The notes: generated from the letters alone by a model not told the origin. A DNA stretch of 33,464 nucleotides from Desulfobacteraceae bacterium (GCA_024226935.1 JAAELK010000363.1:1-33464); one strand, 5' to 3'; shown: positions 7,944 through 16,280, numbered from the stretch's first letter. A program made the numbers and translations.

Positions 7944-9071
7944 ATGATCCAGCGCTTAAAACAGATGCTCATCAAAGAGTTCTTGCAAATGCTTCGGGAC
8001 AAACGCATGCGAATGGTCATTTTCGGGATGCCGGTGATCCAGATGGTTGTCATGGCCTTTGCTTTGACAACCGATGTGACCAATATCCACACGGCTATTT
8101 TAGATATGGATAAAACCCCCTCTTCCCAGGAGTTAATCAGTGATTTTACAGCAGGGGGCTATTTTAAGATTATTAAAATACTCTCTTCCCCAAAAGAGAT
8201 TGATAATTTGCTGGATAAAGCCATCGTTCGTGCAATTATTTATATACCGTCGGGATTTGAACAAACCATAACAAAAGGGTCAACAGCAAAGGTCCAGGTA
8301 TTGACCGATGGCACCGACAACAATACCACCGCCATTGTCCAGGGATATGCCAACAGCATCATCCAGGCCTATTCCAGCCGAAAGCTGAAAACACAGATGG
8401 GAAATAAGGGGATTAAACCAACACCGGTCATGGTCAACACCATCCCCCGGGCATGGTTTAATGCAAACCAGGAGAGTAAATACTATTTTGTTCCCTCCCT
8501 TATCGGCGTCATGCTTTTTATTTTCAGCCTTATTCTGACCAGCATCGGCATTGTCAAGGAAAAGGAGATCGGTACCATCGAACAGGTCATGGTAACCCCC
8601 ATCCGAAAAATAGAGTTTATCCTGGGCAAAACCATCCCCTATATGATCACAAGCTATATCTCCATGACCATCATGCTGGTTGCGGCGTTTCTGGTATTTG
8701 ACATCCATATTAAAGGAAGTATCATTCTGCTCTATGCGCTTTCCGGCCTCTATTTATTCGGAAACATGGGAATTGCCCTGATAATAAGCGCATCTGCCTC
8801 AACCCAGCAACAGGCCATGCTCACAAGTTTTTTGATTCTGATGCCCTGTGTCATGCTTTCCGGCTTCATGTTTCCCATCAAAAACATGCCGGAACTGGTC
8901 CAGCACGCCACCTATGTAAATCCCATGCGCTGGTATCTCCAAATTCTTCGGGGAATAGTAATGAAAGGAGTGGGTATAAAAGTCCTGTGGCCAGCCATTA
9001 CAATTCAGGCAGGCCTGGCCTGCACATTTATTAGTCTTGCCTGGGCCAGGTTCAGTAAAACCTTATCTTGA
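7944..9071 (+). CDS. ybhR: ABC-2 type permease subunit 2 (YbhR-like)
   Basis: Second permease (375 aa), paralogous to the preceding gene and starting 2 nt after its stop. It shows the same layout: KEFLQMLRDKRMRM, N-terminal helix, periplasmic domain, KEIGTIEQVMVTP loop, and NPMRWYLQILRGIVMKG near the end. The two probably form a heterodimer with the tandem ATPase. The last 20 bp overlap the 3' end of the convergent PAP2 gene, and no terminator is visible between them, so transcripts from the two strands would overlap. Confidence 0.88.
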   Translation: MIQRLKQMLIKEFLQMLRDKRMRMVIFGMPVIQMVVMAFALTTDVTNIHTAILDMDKTPSSQELISDFTAGGYFKIIKILSSPKEIDNLLDKAIVRAIIYIPSGFEQTITKGSTAKVQVLTDGTDNNTTAIVQGYANSIIQAYSSRKLKTQMGNKGIKPTPVMVNTIPRAWFNANQESKYYFVPSLIGVMLFIFSLILTSIGIVKEKEIGTIEQVMVTPIRKIEFILGKTIPYMITSYISMTIMLVAAFLVFDIHIKGSIILLYALSGLYLFGNMGIALIISASASTQQQAMLTSFLILMPCVMLSGFMFPIKNMPELVQHATYVNPMRWYLQILRGIVMKGVGIKVLWPAITIQAGLACTFISLAWARFSKTLS

Positions 9072-9630
9072 GTATACGATCATACACACCCATAATATAC
9101 TGATTAATATTTACCAATTGTTTCTTAAAACCAAGAATTAAAAACCCGGAAACCACCGCTACTAATAAGGCACCCAACACATCTACCGGGTAATGAACAC
9201 CACACATCACCCTTGATAAACCACCAATAATTCCAATTATTGTGAATATAATCCCTATTTTTCTTGTTTCTTTGAGCAATAAGAGAAAAACCGAAATTGA
9301 TAGCATGAATGTTGTGTGATCTGAAGGAAACGAAGTATCAGCAACGTGATTTATCAGTGTGGTACCAATATTATTCATAAATGGTCTGGGGTGAAAATAA
9401 AAAAATTCAATGATTAAATTCAGCGACAACCCTAAAATAACACAACAACCTGCATATAATGCATTATTCCTGCTATTTTTTTTGTTGGAAAACCACAAAT
9501 AAACTAACAGGGCAATAAAAATAAGCGGTGAATATTTTGCCGTTAAAATTGCTAAACCATCACACCACGCAATCTTATGTGCCAAGTTGTTAATAATTAA
9601 AAAAGTATTGTCATTAAATTGTTCTATCAA
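9052..9630 (-). CDS. PAP2-family lipid phosphatase (undecaprenyl-diphosphatase-like)
   Basis: Membrane phosphatase (192 aa, about 5 to 6 helices) likely to dephosphorylate undecaprenyl diphosphate or a related lipid at the periplasmic face. The three catalytic motifs are present: HPRPF, SFPSDHTTF, and SRVMCGVHYPVDVLGA. The open frame begins with TTG (9628-9630), supported by GGAG 7 nt upstream (9637-9640) and by the N-terminus resembling BcrC-type proteins. No ATG lies nearby in frame. It is more AT-rich than the exporter genes and points the opposite way, so it may have been inserted separately. Whether it is BcrC or another PAP2 enzyme cannot be told from sequence. Confidence 0.82.
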   Translation of the reverse strand: MIEQFNDNTFLIINNLAHKIAWCDGLAILTAKYSPLIFIALLVYLWFSNKKNSRNNALYAGCCVILGLSLNLIIEFFYFHPRPFMNNIGTTLINHVADTSFPSDHTTFMLSISVFLLLLKETRKIGIIFTIIGIIGGLSRVMCGVHYPVDVLGALLVAVVSGFLILGFKKQLVNINQYIMGVYDRILKIRFY

Positions 9631-9812
9631 TTTTTACTCCAAATTTTATTTTAAGCCTGATTAACCGATAATCCCCAGATGGAAAAAAAGAACTCCGCTT
9701 TTTTTTCGTCTGCACAAATTACGAAAAGGATAGTAAGAACTTATAAGAAAAAAGCAATCAATGAAACCATGAATCCATAATTCTTAATGCCAACTTTTTT
9801 TTTATACTTACC
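9631..9812. other. Non-coding gap between the PAP2 gene and the glpT leader
   Basis: No gene is seen. An 8-bp A-run/T-run inverted repeat around a GC loop (about 9683-9706, AAAAAAAG...CTTTTTTTT) might be a weak terminator-like structure; otherwise it is simple AT-rich DNA. The PAP2 promoter must lie here on the minus strand but no convincing -35/-10 pair is seen. Confidence 0.35.
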
Positions 9813-9841
9813 TTGACAAAAAGCATATTCATATTCTATAT
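9813..9841 (+). promoter_or_regulatory. Candidate promoter of the glpT leader
   Basis: Perfect -35 TTGACA (9813-9818) with CTATAT or TATATC at 17 to 18 bp spacing (9836-9842). It would start transcription near 9848, nearly 290 nt upstream of the glpT ATG and before the strong hairpin at 9945-9993. Confidence 0.45.
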
Positions 9842-9944
9842 CCGATACCCTGTAATTAAATTGTAAGATACTTTTATGGGGAAGAGCCAATATTTGTCGA
9901 AAGACAGATTATATTAGCTAATTTAAACATATATAGACAATAGT

Positions 9945-10000
9945 GCCCTGGAGGCCTGTAATTTTCTATTTAGAAAACAGACTTCCAGGGCGCTTTTTTA
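9945..10000 (+). terminator. Terminator-like hairpin inside the glpT leader
   Basis: Left arm 9945-9959 (GCCCTGGAGGCCTGT) pairs with right arm 9977-9991 (ACAGACTTCCAGGGC) with one G-U pair and one mismatch. The apex is extended by TTTTCT/AGAAAA pairing, and it is followed by GCTTTTTTA. This has the form of a factor-independent terminator. No gene ends before it on the plus strand, so it either ends a short (about 150 nt) RNA started at the promoter near 9813 or acts as an attenuator for glpT. Confidence 0.7.
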
Positions 10001-10011
10001 TATTAAGGGTA

Positions 10012-10113
10012 AAAAAATGATTTCACCAAAAGAATCATTTTTTAAAAAAAGAGGCAAAAATGCATTAATTTATCTTGGATGGCAACAAAGTTCTGCGGGG
10101 CATTGCACCATCC
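10012..10113 (+). promoter_or_regulatory. Further inverted repeats in the glpT leader
   Basis: Two more foldable elements follow the terminator. AAAAAATGATT (10012-10022) and AATCATTTTTT (10033-10043) form a perfect 11-bp stem with a 10-nt loop. GGATGG-CAA (10077-10085) pairs with TTG-CA-CCATCC (10103-10113) leaving a CA bulge. They lie between the attenuator-like hairpin and the glpT ribosome-binding site (AGGAG near 10122), suggesting a structured leader. No known riboswitch class was recognised. Confidence 0.45.
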
Positions 10114-10151
10114 AATACCTAGGAGTTAGAAAAAATGATCGGAGTTTTTAA
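10017..10151 (+). CDS. Possible 44-codon leader peptide overlapping glpT
   Basis: ATG at 10017 with AAGGG 8 nt upstream opens a 44-codon frame (begins MISPKESFFKKRGKN, ends GVRKNDRSF) that stops at 10151, 17 bp inside glpT in another frame. It contains Trp, two Gln, His and Cys around the GGATGG hairpin. It could be a regulatory leader peptide whose translation opens the leader hairpins, or a chance frame. Nothing recognisable in the product. Confidence 0.3.
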   Translation: MISPKESFFKKRGKNALIYLGWQQSSAGHCTIQYLGVRKNDRSF

Positions 10152-11463
10152 ATCTTTACCAGCCGCGGAGCCCATGGATGCTGATAAGGTAGCCGCTGCA
10201 TACAAATGGAACCGAATTCAGGTATTTATCACTATTTTTATCGGTTATGCTGTTTTTTATTTTGTTCGAAAGAACCTATCTTTTGCCAAACCCTACCTGA
10301 TTAACGAACTGGGATACACCAAGACCCAGGTAGGTGCCATCGCAGCCTGTATGCCCCTGGCCTATGGTTTAAGCAAGTTTCTCATGGGAGCCATTTCCGA
10401 CCGAAGTAATCCCCGGTATTTCATGGGCGCAGGCCTAATTCTATCCGGTATTTTAAACCTGTTCTTCGGATCCACCACCGGTCTGGGAATGTTTGCCCTT
10501 ATCTGGACCCTCAACGGATGGGCCCAGGGTATGGGCTGGCCTCCCTGCGGAAAATCCATGGCTTATTGGTTCTCAGACAAAGAGCGCGGAACCTGGATGA
10601 GCGTTTGGAACGTAGCCCATAATATCGGCGGAATGCTGGTTCCAACCATAGCTATTATAGGTGTGGCACAATGGGGAGACTGGAGAGGTGCTTTTTATCT
10701 GCCCGCCATCATATCCATAGTTTGTGGTTTTCTGATCATTATGTTTCTCAAAGACAGACCTGCATCCCTAGGACTTCCTCCCATCGAAAAATACCGTTCA
10801 CAAAAATATAGTAGCTCCGATACACAAGTTGAAACCGTAAAGGTTGACAAGCTCTCCATAAAAGAGGTGATGGTCGAACATGTATTCAAAAACAAATATA
10901 TCTGGATGCTTGCCTTTGCCAATGTATTTGTTTATTTCCTCAGATACGGTATCATGGACTGGATTTCGGTATACCTCACCGAAGCAAAACATCTCAAAAT
11001 GGATGATGCCGGCTGGACCTTTTTCATGTATGAATTTGCCGCCATTCCAGGAACCATAATCATAGGATGGCTCACCGATAAGGTGTTCGGAGGAAAAAGA
11101 ACTCCAATGAGCGTTTTTTGCATGATCGGTGTGATTATAGCAGTGTTAATCTATTGGAAATCCAATAATATTTTCATGATCAATATGGCCGTGGGATCCA
11201 TCGGACTCTTAATTTACGGACCTGTAGCTCTCATCGGTATCGCCGCCATAGATATGTCCGACAAAGTAGCCGCTGGCACCGCAGCAGGGTTTACCGGACT
11301 ATTCGGATACGTAGGTGGTGCTGTGTGTGCCGAAATAGTTTGCGGAAAAATCATAGATACCTGGGGATGGAATGCTTATTTTGGGTCCCTTGTCGCCTCG
11401 GCTATACTTGCAATAATATTTTTGATCCCCACCTGGAAATTAGGAAGTCTTCACACGGAATAA
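10135..11463 (+). CDS. glpT: Glycerol-3-phosphate:phosphate antiporter (GlpT-like, MFS OPA family)
   Basis: Inner-membrane organophosphate:phosphate antiporter with 12 predicted helices, 442 aa, the usual length. The two substrate-binding arginines of GlpT are at matching places: R45 in YFVRKN and R270 in VYFLRYGIMDW. The central histidine lies in VWNVAHNIGG (H162). Other family blocks are GLSKFLMGAISDRSNPR and QGMGWPPCGKSMAYWFSDKERG. UhpT/PgtP transporters are close relatives, so hexose phosphate or phosphoglycerate is possible, but the motifs are nearest GlpT. No glp enzyme genes adjoin it. AGGAG precedes ATG, and a strong terminator follows. Confidence 0.87.
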   Translation: MIGVFKSLPAAEPMDADKVAAAYKWNRIQVFITIFIGYAVFYFVRKNLSFAKPYLINELGYTKTQVGAIAACMPLAYGLSKFLMGAISDRSNPRYFMGAGLILSGILNLFFGSTTGLGMFALIWTLNGWAQGMGWPPCGKSMAYWFSDKERGTWMSVWNVAHNIGGMLVPTIAIIGVAQWGDWRGAFYLPAIISIVCGFLIIMFLKDRPASLGLPPIEKYRSQKYSSSDTQVETVKVDKLSIKEVMVEHVFKNKYIWMLAFANVFVYFLRYGIMDWISVYLTEAKHLKMDDAGWTFFMYEFAAIPGTIIIGWLTDKVFGGKRTPMSVFCMIGVIIAVLIYWKSNNIFMINMAVGSIGLLIYGPVALIGIAAIDMSDKVAAGTAAGFTGLFGYVGGAVCAEIVCGKIIDTWGWNAYFGSLVASAILAIIFLIPTWKLGSLHTE

Positions 11464-11491
11464 GTTCTCTTTTATTGACATCGTTCTTCTA

Positions 11492-11521
11492 AGGCCGTCC
11501 CCTTCGGACGGCCTTTTTTTT
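11492..11521 (+). terminator. Factor-independent terminator after glpT
   Basis: Perfect 9-bp stem AGGCCGTCC / GGACGGCCT (11492-11500 and 11506-11514) with CCTTC loop, followed by an eight-T tract. It sits 28 bp after the glpT stop and before the end of convergent cbiD. Confidence 0.93.
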
Positions 11522-11529
11522 CATAAACT

Positions 11530-12627
11530 TTACTGAAAATTTTGAGACTCGAATGCTTTTTTCCCATCAAAATCCAGAATAATCACTCGAATTTTAATTT
11601 GTTTCCCGGCAAAACCCCCGGCATTATCCTGGATTTTTTTTCCCACAAAGGCAAGTACCCCCGGATAATCCGGATATATATATGAAAATGCATGACGGGC
11701 GGTATTAGCTTTTTTTATAGCCCAAAAAAGTTTTTCATCCCCTGTGATCTTCCTGGACCAACGGGCCAATTTATCTAAGGTCAATTCAGAATTTGCAGCA
11801 TGGGTATGCTCAAATCCCAGGGACATTTTAACGGCCTTGCCAAAGAATACAGTATAAATAATTTGCTGAATGGATCCCTTGGCACAAGCTTCATCAATGG
11901 CTGCCTTAAAAAAATCTCCGGTCTGGATAAAACTTTCCTCAAAAAAACTTGGAAAAAATCCCATGGCAAATCTTTCACTGCGTCTTCCCGTTGTAAACAC
12001 CAGAGTATCAATACCCCTTGCTGCGGCCACGGAAATACCGGATCGAATGGTGGCAATGTAAGCATCATGGGACAAGGGTCTGACAATGCCGGTGGTTCCG
12101 AGAATGGAAATCCCCCCGAGAATGCCAAGTCGAGCATTCAGGGTTTTTTTAGCCAGCAACTCCCCTTTGGGTACAAAGAGTTCAATAAAAATCTTTTTAC
12201 CAGACAAAGCATATTGATCACAAATCTCATCTACAACATTTCTGATCATTTTTTGGGGACCTGCATTGATGGCCGCTTTTCCCACCTCAACTTCAAGACC
12301 AGGTTTTGTAACCTTGCCCACCCCTTTACCACCCTTTATGATTATATTAAAATCCTTGGCTGGTAACAATTTAACTTTGGCCCCGATCTCAGCCTTATGG
12401 GTAATATCCGGATCATCCCCGGCATCTTTTATCACCGAGGCCTGGCAACAGGTATCTGAAAGCCTTAAAACTTTTTTAACGGCGATGGTCCTTTGTTCAC
12501 CATTTAAAAATTTAATCTCCACGGCCACAGGAAGTTGAGAGGAAACCAGGGCCAGCAGAGCAGCCTTAACCGATGCCGCAGCCGCAGCTCCCGTGGTAAA
12601 ACCCTGTTTAAGCTCTTTGGATGCCAT
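11530..12627 (-). CDS. cbiD: Cobalt-precorrin-5B (C1)-methyltransferase CbiD
   Basis: SAM-dependent enzyme that methylates C-1 of cobalt-precorrin-5B in the anaerobic (early cobalt insertion) cobalamin pathway. CbiD hallmarks: GFTTGAAAAASVKAALLAL at the N-terminus, GGKGVGKVTKPGL, PLSHDAYIATI, TTGRRSE, and HTHAANSELTLDKLA. The start was set at ATG 12627 (MASKELKQGFTTG, 365 aa) because AAGGATTACC immediately precedes it. An upstream in-frame start at 12669 would add 14 residues deep inside cbiA. It overlaps the cbiA 3' end by 20 bp and is the last gene of this three-gene unit. Confidence 0.93.
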   Translation of the reverse strand: MASKELKQGFTTGAAAAASVKAALLALVSSQLPVAVEIKFLNGEQRTIAVKKVLRLSDTCCQASVIKDAGDDPDITHKAEIGAKVKLLPAKDFNIIIKGGKGVGKVTKPGLEVEVGKAAINAGPQKMIRNVVDEICDQYALSGKKIFIELFVPKGELLAKKTLNARLGILGGISILGTTGIVRPLSHDAYIATIRSGISVAAARGIDTLVFTTGRRSERFAMGFFPSFFEESFIQTGDFFKAAIDEACAKGSIQQIIYTVFFGKAVKMSLGFEHTHAANSELTLDKLARWSRKITGDEKLFWAIKKANTARHAFSYIYPDYPGVLAFVGKKIQDNAGGFAGKQIKIRVIILDFDGKKAFESQNFQ

Positions 12628-14095
12628 GGTAATCCTTATCTGATATTCCCAATTCTCCGGGTATTGCAACTTTCAAAGTATCTCTAAAGTTAGCACAATT
12701 TTCAACAAAGGTTTGTGCACAATCAGGATTGCTGCCAAAATGAACATGAAGATAGGAACCAAGGGTTTGATTTTTTTGAAATCCTTTTAGTAAAATATCC
12801 TGACCTACCCTTGAAGTAACACTATAAACATTTTTAACTATAGAATCTCCTGAATTACTATTTTTTTCAAGATGTTCATCTTTTAGTGAAGAATAATGAA
12901 ATTCATGCCCCCGGAGTACCGCCCCTTTTTTCCCAATAATGGTATCTGCGGTCAACGTAATTTCCCTATACCCTAACGATCTGAGCTTCTTGGACATCTG
13001 AACAGAAAAGTCAAAGCAACCTGCCATATTATAAGGTTTTTTTTCATCCATAGAAGAGACCTGACTGCACAAATACATGAACCCACCACATTCTCCATAT
13101 ATGGGCATACCTGAAAGACTTAAGGCCTTAATCCGGGCCAGAAGATCCTGCCTGACAGATAAATTTTTGGCAAAGACCTCGGGATACCCCCCCCCAAAAT
13201 AAATCCCATCAATCCCCCGGGGCAATTGATCATCTGCCAAAGGTGAAAAGTTAACAATTTTTGCACCGGCTTTTTTTAATGCTTCAATATTATCCTGGTA
13301 ATAAAAACAAAAAGCCTTATCCCTTGCCACGGCAATAACCGGGGACTCCCCTTTTACAGGGGGCAATATTTTATCTTCTACCAATGGTTTTACCGGACTT
13401 TTCTCCAATTCAAGGATGGGTAATTTTTTCATCAATGCATCCATATCTATATGTTTTTCCACCATGGAAACCAGTATGGAAAGCACTTCGGAAGATATTG
13501 CAAGTTCATCGGCAGTCATCAACCCCAGGTGACGTTCGGGCATAACAATTTTTTCATTTTTTGGCATAAACCCAAGACAGGGAGTCTTGCAATTTTGTTC
13601 AACGGCATCCTTTAGACATTCATAATGCCGCTGGCTGCCGGTCTGGCTGAAGATCACCCCGGCCAGGGTAAGATCAGGATCAAAGGTTTCAAACCCTTTT
13701 ACAATGGCTGCAGCACTTCTGGCCTTACCCTTTGCACTGACAATGAGCAGGACAGGAAGACCTAACCATTTAGCCATCTGGGCTGTGGACCCTGTTTCTG
13801 AAACAGCATCATACCCATCAAACAAGCCCATTACCCCTTCCACCACAGCCAGATCCATACCCTTTGACTTTTCCGCAAACAATTGTTTGTTGTAGGCCTT
13901 TGTCAACATCCAGGAATCCAGATTAAAACTTGTTTTCCCTGTAATCTTGCCATGGTGACCAGGATCTATAAAATCCGGCCCCACCTTGAAAGGTGCAGCT
14001 TTTATTCCCCTTGCACAAAGATAAGAAAGAATGGCCAGACTGACGGTGGTTTTTCCGGTTCCGCTGCCCGTGGCAGCAATGACAAAGCCTTTGAT
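12608..14095 (-). CDS. cbiA: Cobyrinate a,c-diamide synthase CbiA (apparent ATC start)
   Basis: ATP- and glutamine-dependent amidation of cobyrinate side chains a and c. The N-terminal P-loop is AATGSGTGKTT (residues 7-17), followed by KVGPDFIDPGHH and VVEGVMGLFDG. The C-terminal class I glutaminase has PIYGECGGFMYL with the catalytic Cys, and the family block RGHEFHYS. The first usable GTG (13984) would remove the P-loop. Upstream, the frame continues without interruption to ATC at 14093-14095, exactly 5 nt after a perfect AAGGAGG (14101-14107), giving (M)KGFVIAATGSGTGKTT, the N-terminus expected for the family. I therefore place the start at this ATC (495 aa). A sequencing error for ATG is the alternative. 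It lies 17 bp after cbiC. Confidence 0.9.
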   Translation of the reverse strand: MKGFVIAATGSGTGKTTVSLAILSYLCARGIKAAPFKVGPDFIDPGHHGKITGKTSFNLDSWMLTKAYNKQLFAEKSKGMDLAVVEGVMGLFDGYDAVSETGSTAQMAKWLGLPVLLIVSAKGKARSAAAIVKGFETFDPDLTLAGVIFSQTGSQRHYECLKDAVEQNCKTPCLGFMPKNEKIVMPERHLGLMTADELAISSEVLSILVSMVEKHIDMDALMKKLPILELEKSPVKPLVEDKILPPVKGESPVIAVARDKAFCFYYQDNIEALKKAGAKIVNFSPLADDQLPRGIDGIYFGGGYPEVFAKNLSVRQDLLARIKALSLSGMPIYGECGGFMYLCSQVSSMDEKKPYNMAGCFDFSVQMSKKLRSLGYREITLTADTIIGKKGAVLRGHEFHYSSLKDEHLEKNSNSGDSIVKNVYSVTSRVGQDILLKGFQKNQTLGSYLHVHFGSNPDCAQTFVENCANFRDTLKVAIPGELGISDKDYHGIQRA

Positions 14096-14112
14096 GGGAA
14101 CCTCCTTAATAA

Positions 14113-14730
14113 TTATTTTTGTTGAAAGGCCATAATGGCCAGGGCATTGACAATACTGGCCGCAATATTGGACCCGCCTTTTCTACCCTTGTTGGTAATA
14201 TGGGGAAAATCAAGTTCCATGAGTTCATCTTTGGACTCAGCCGCATTAACAAAGCCCACGGGAAATCCGATTATCAATGCGGGATTTGCCTTTTTCTTTC
14301 GAATCAACTCCATTAACCGCAAAAGGGCTGTGGGGGCATTGCCAACCACATAAATTCCACCTTCCATCTCAGTTGCAGCCATATCAACGGCAGCAAGAGC
14401 ACGTGTAGTGCCGGCCTTTTTTGCTCTCTCTGCCACCTTTTCATCTGCAATCAGACAACTGATCTTACCCCCAAATTCATGGATCTCTTTTGTTCTAATA
14501 CCCACCCTTGCCATATTGGTATCTGTGATGATATTTTTCCCATGCAAAATAGCCTGGATTCCTTTTTCAATACCCCCCTTATAAAACCGGACTGTCTTTA
14601 TATAATCAAAATCCGCAGAAGTATGAATCATCCGTCTGACTACCGGCCATTCACTCCCAGTAAAACCATGATCTCCGGCTTCCTCTTCTATAATTTTAAA
14701 ACTTTTATCTTCAATTTCCTGTGGTTTCAT
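14113..14730 (-). CDS. cbiC: Precorrin-8X / cobalt-precorrin-8 methylmutase (CbiC/CobH)
   Basis: Moves a methyl group from C-11 to C-12 of the corrin ring, forming cobyrinate or hydrogenobyrinate. At 205 aa it has normal length. The catalytic histidine lies in RRMIHTSADFDY (H36). Other family blocks are DTNMARVGI, ATEMEGGIYVVGNAPTALLRL and IIGFPVGFVNAAESKDEL, plus the terminal GGSNIAASIVNALA. AGGTGA precedes the ATG by 6 nt. With cbiA and cbiD in the same operon, the anaerobic name CbiC is preferred. It is the first gene of the unit. Confidence 0.93.
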   Translation of the reverse strand: MKPQEIEDKSFKIIEEEAGDHGFTGSEWPVVRRMIHTSADFDYIKTVRFYKGGIEKGIQAILHGKNIITDTNMARVGIRTKEIHEFGGKISCLIADEKVAERAKKAGTTRALAAVDMAATEMEGGIYVVGNAPTALLRLMELIRKKKANPALIIGFPVGFVNAAESKDELMELDFPHITNKGRKGGSNIAASIVNALAIMAFQQK

Positions 14731-14841
14731 CTAAATCACCTTCTCTTTATCAAAGTTGCAAAATATTCGGATTAAAATACCATTTTTTAACTCAAGTTAG
14801 CAACCGATTGAACAAGATCCAACTATTAATTCAGGAATTGA

Positions 14842-14870
14842 TCGATATTAAACTAGGTATGGTGAGTCAA
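14842..14870 (-). promoter_or_regulatory. Possible promoter of the cbiC-cbiA-cbiD operon
   Basis: Minus-strand TTGACT (14865-14870), 17-bp spacer, TATCGA (14842-14847), about 110 bp upstream of cbiC. The -10 is poor. No cobalamin riboswitch (B12 box) was seen between it and the gene. Confidence 0.3.
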
Positions 14871-14961
14871 TGCCCTTCCCCCGGGTACAGCCATTTAAAT
14901 ATTTGATCCAATTTATAATTTTTCCGGTTTCCGGCAAATATTTAATTTACACAGATTTGCT

Positions 14962-14990
14962 TTTCTTCTGGGAATGAAATCTGGTACAAT
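14962..14990 (+). promoter_or_regulatory. Candidate extended -10 promoter of alaC
   Basis: TGGTACAAT (14982-14990) is an extended -10 element (TGn then TACAAT). The -35 region TTTCTT is weak. It lies 40 bp upstream of the aminotransferase start. Confidence 0.45.
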
Positions 14991-15029
14991 TTATAAAAAA
15001 TTATTATTTTATTTAAAAGGAGTTTGGTT

Positions 15030-16241
15030 TTGGAAGAAAATCCCATCATTCGATTTGCCGCCCGCATGGAACAATTACCGCCATATCTATTCGGTATGAT
15101 CAATAAAATGAAAATGGAGAAACGAAGAAAGGGGGATGATGTCATTGATCTTGGCATGGGTAACCCCATGGATCCCACTCCTGAGGCTGTCATTGAAAAA
15201 TTGGTAGAAGTGGCTAGAGATCCCAAAGCCCACAGGTATCCTGAAAGCTCCGGTATGCCCCATTTAAAAATTGAAATTACGAAATATTATAAACGCCATT
15301 ATAATATTGATTTGGACAGTGAAAAGGAAACCTATTTCACCATTGGATCTAAAGAGGGGATATCCCATCTTTGCCTGGCTATCATGGGGCCTGGAGATTC
15401 TGTTCTGGTACCGGCTCCTGCCTTTCCTGTTCATATTTATGCCGCCGTTATTGCCGGTGCCACTGTCATGAAAATACCCATTGCCCCGGAAAAAGGTTTT
15501 CTGGACAGAATCATTAATATTTGTGAATCCTGTTATCCCAAGCCCAAGGTATTACTGCTCAATTATCCCCACAATCCCACCGGAGTCGTCACGGATATAG
15601 AGTTTTTCAAGGAAATTGTTAAACTGGCCAAACGCTTTAATTTCATGGTCATTAATGATTTTGCTTATTCAAAGATCACCTTTGACGGATACCGGGCTCC
15701 AAGTTTTCTCGAGGTGGAAGGGGCTAAGGATGTGGGCGTTGAATTTGGATCATTTTCCAAATCCTATAATATGGCTGGATGGAGAATTGGATATTGTGTA
15801 GGCAATGAACAAATGGTCCAGGCCCTGGGTAAAATCAAAGGATATTTTGATTATGGTATTTTTTCTGCCATCCAGGTGGCTGGAATTATCGCACTGAGAG
15901 ATTGCGACGAGACCATCCTGGAACTGTGTAAAATCTACGAAACCCGCAGGGATACCTTATGTTCAAGCCTTGAACGCATGGGTTGGGATATCAAAAAGCC
16001 CAAAGCCGGCATGTTTGTGTGGGCTAAGATTCCAGAACCTTTCAACAAAATGGGATCCATGCAGTTTGCCATTGAAATGATGACCCGGGCCAATGTAGCT
16101 GTAGCTCCTGGAACCGGATTCAGCGATGAAGGAGAAGGTTATATTCGCCTGGCCCTGGTGGAAAACGAAGAACGTCTTAAACAAGCCGTCCGCCAGATGA
16201 AAAAAGCAATGGAAGCCATGACATCGGAACTGTCACTTTAA
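15030..16241 (+). CDS. alaC: Class I/II PLP aminotransferase, AlaC-like (glutamate-pyruvate type)
   Basis: PLP-dependent transaminase expected to interconvert pyruvate plus glutamate with alanine plus 2-oxoglutarate. The sequence follows E. coli AlaC block by block: LPPYLFGMINKMKMEKRRKG, DLGMGNPMDPTPEAVIEKL, TIGSKEGISHL, YPHNPTG, and the PLP lysine in SFSKSYNMAGWRIGY (K244). The start was set at TTG 15030 (403 aa) because AAAAGGAG at 15015-15022 is 7 nt away. The earlier in-frame TTG at 15024 would be only 1 nt from that site. A terminator follows. LL-diaminopimelate aminotransferase is a related alternative but fits less well. Confidence 0.88.
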   Translation: MEENPIIRFAARMEQLPPYLFGMINKMKMEKRRKGDDVIDLGMGNPMDPTPEAVIEKLVEVARDPKAHRYPESSGMPHLKIEITKYYKRHYNIDLDSEKETYFTIGSKEGISHLCLAIMGPGDSVLVPAPAFPVHIYAAVIAGATVMKIPIAPEKGFLDRIINICESCYPKPKVLLLNYPHNPTGVVTDIEFFKEIVKLAKRFNFMVINDFAYSKITFDGYRAPSFLEVEGAKDVGVEFGSFSKSYNMAGWRIGYCVGNEQMVQALGKIKGYFDYGIFSAIQVAGIIALRDCDETILELCKIYETRRDTLCSSLERMGWDIKKPKAGMFVWAKIPEPFNKMGSMQFAIEMMTRANVAVAPGTGFSDEGEGYIRLALVENEERLKQAVRQMKKAMEAMTSELSL

Positions 16242-16246
16242 CCTAT

Positions 16247-16280
16247 AAAAAGCCTTTTAGCCTACAACAAAAGGCTTTTT
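16247..16280 (+). terminator. Terminator after alaC
   Basis: Perfect 12-bp stem AAAAAGCCTTTT (16247-16258) / AAAAGGCTTTTT (16269-16280), 10-nt loop. It ends in five T and begins with five A, so it could also serve the convergent yqhC gene on the minus strand. Confidence 0.85.

Noticed and set aside
14731-14961. Possible cobalamin riboswitch upstream of cbiC
   Set aside because: No B12-box-like sequence (GCCACTG type) or matching stem arrangement was found on the minus strand.
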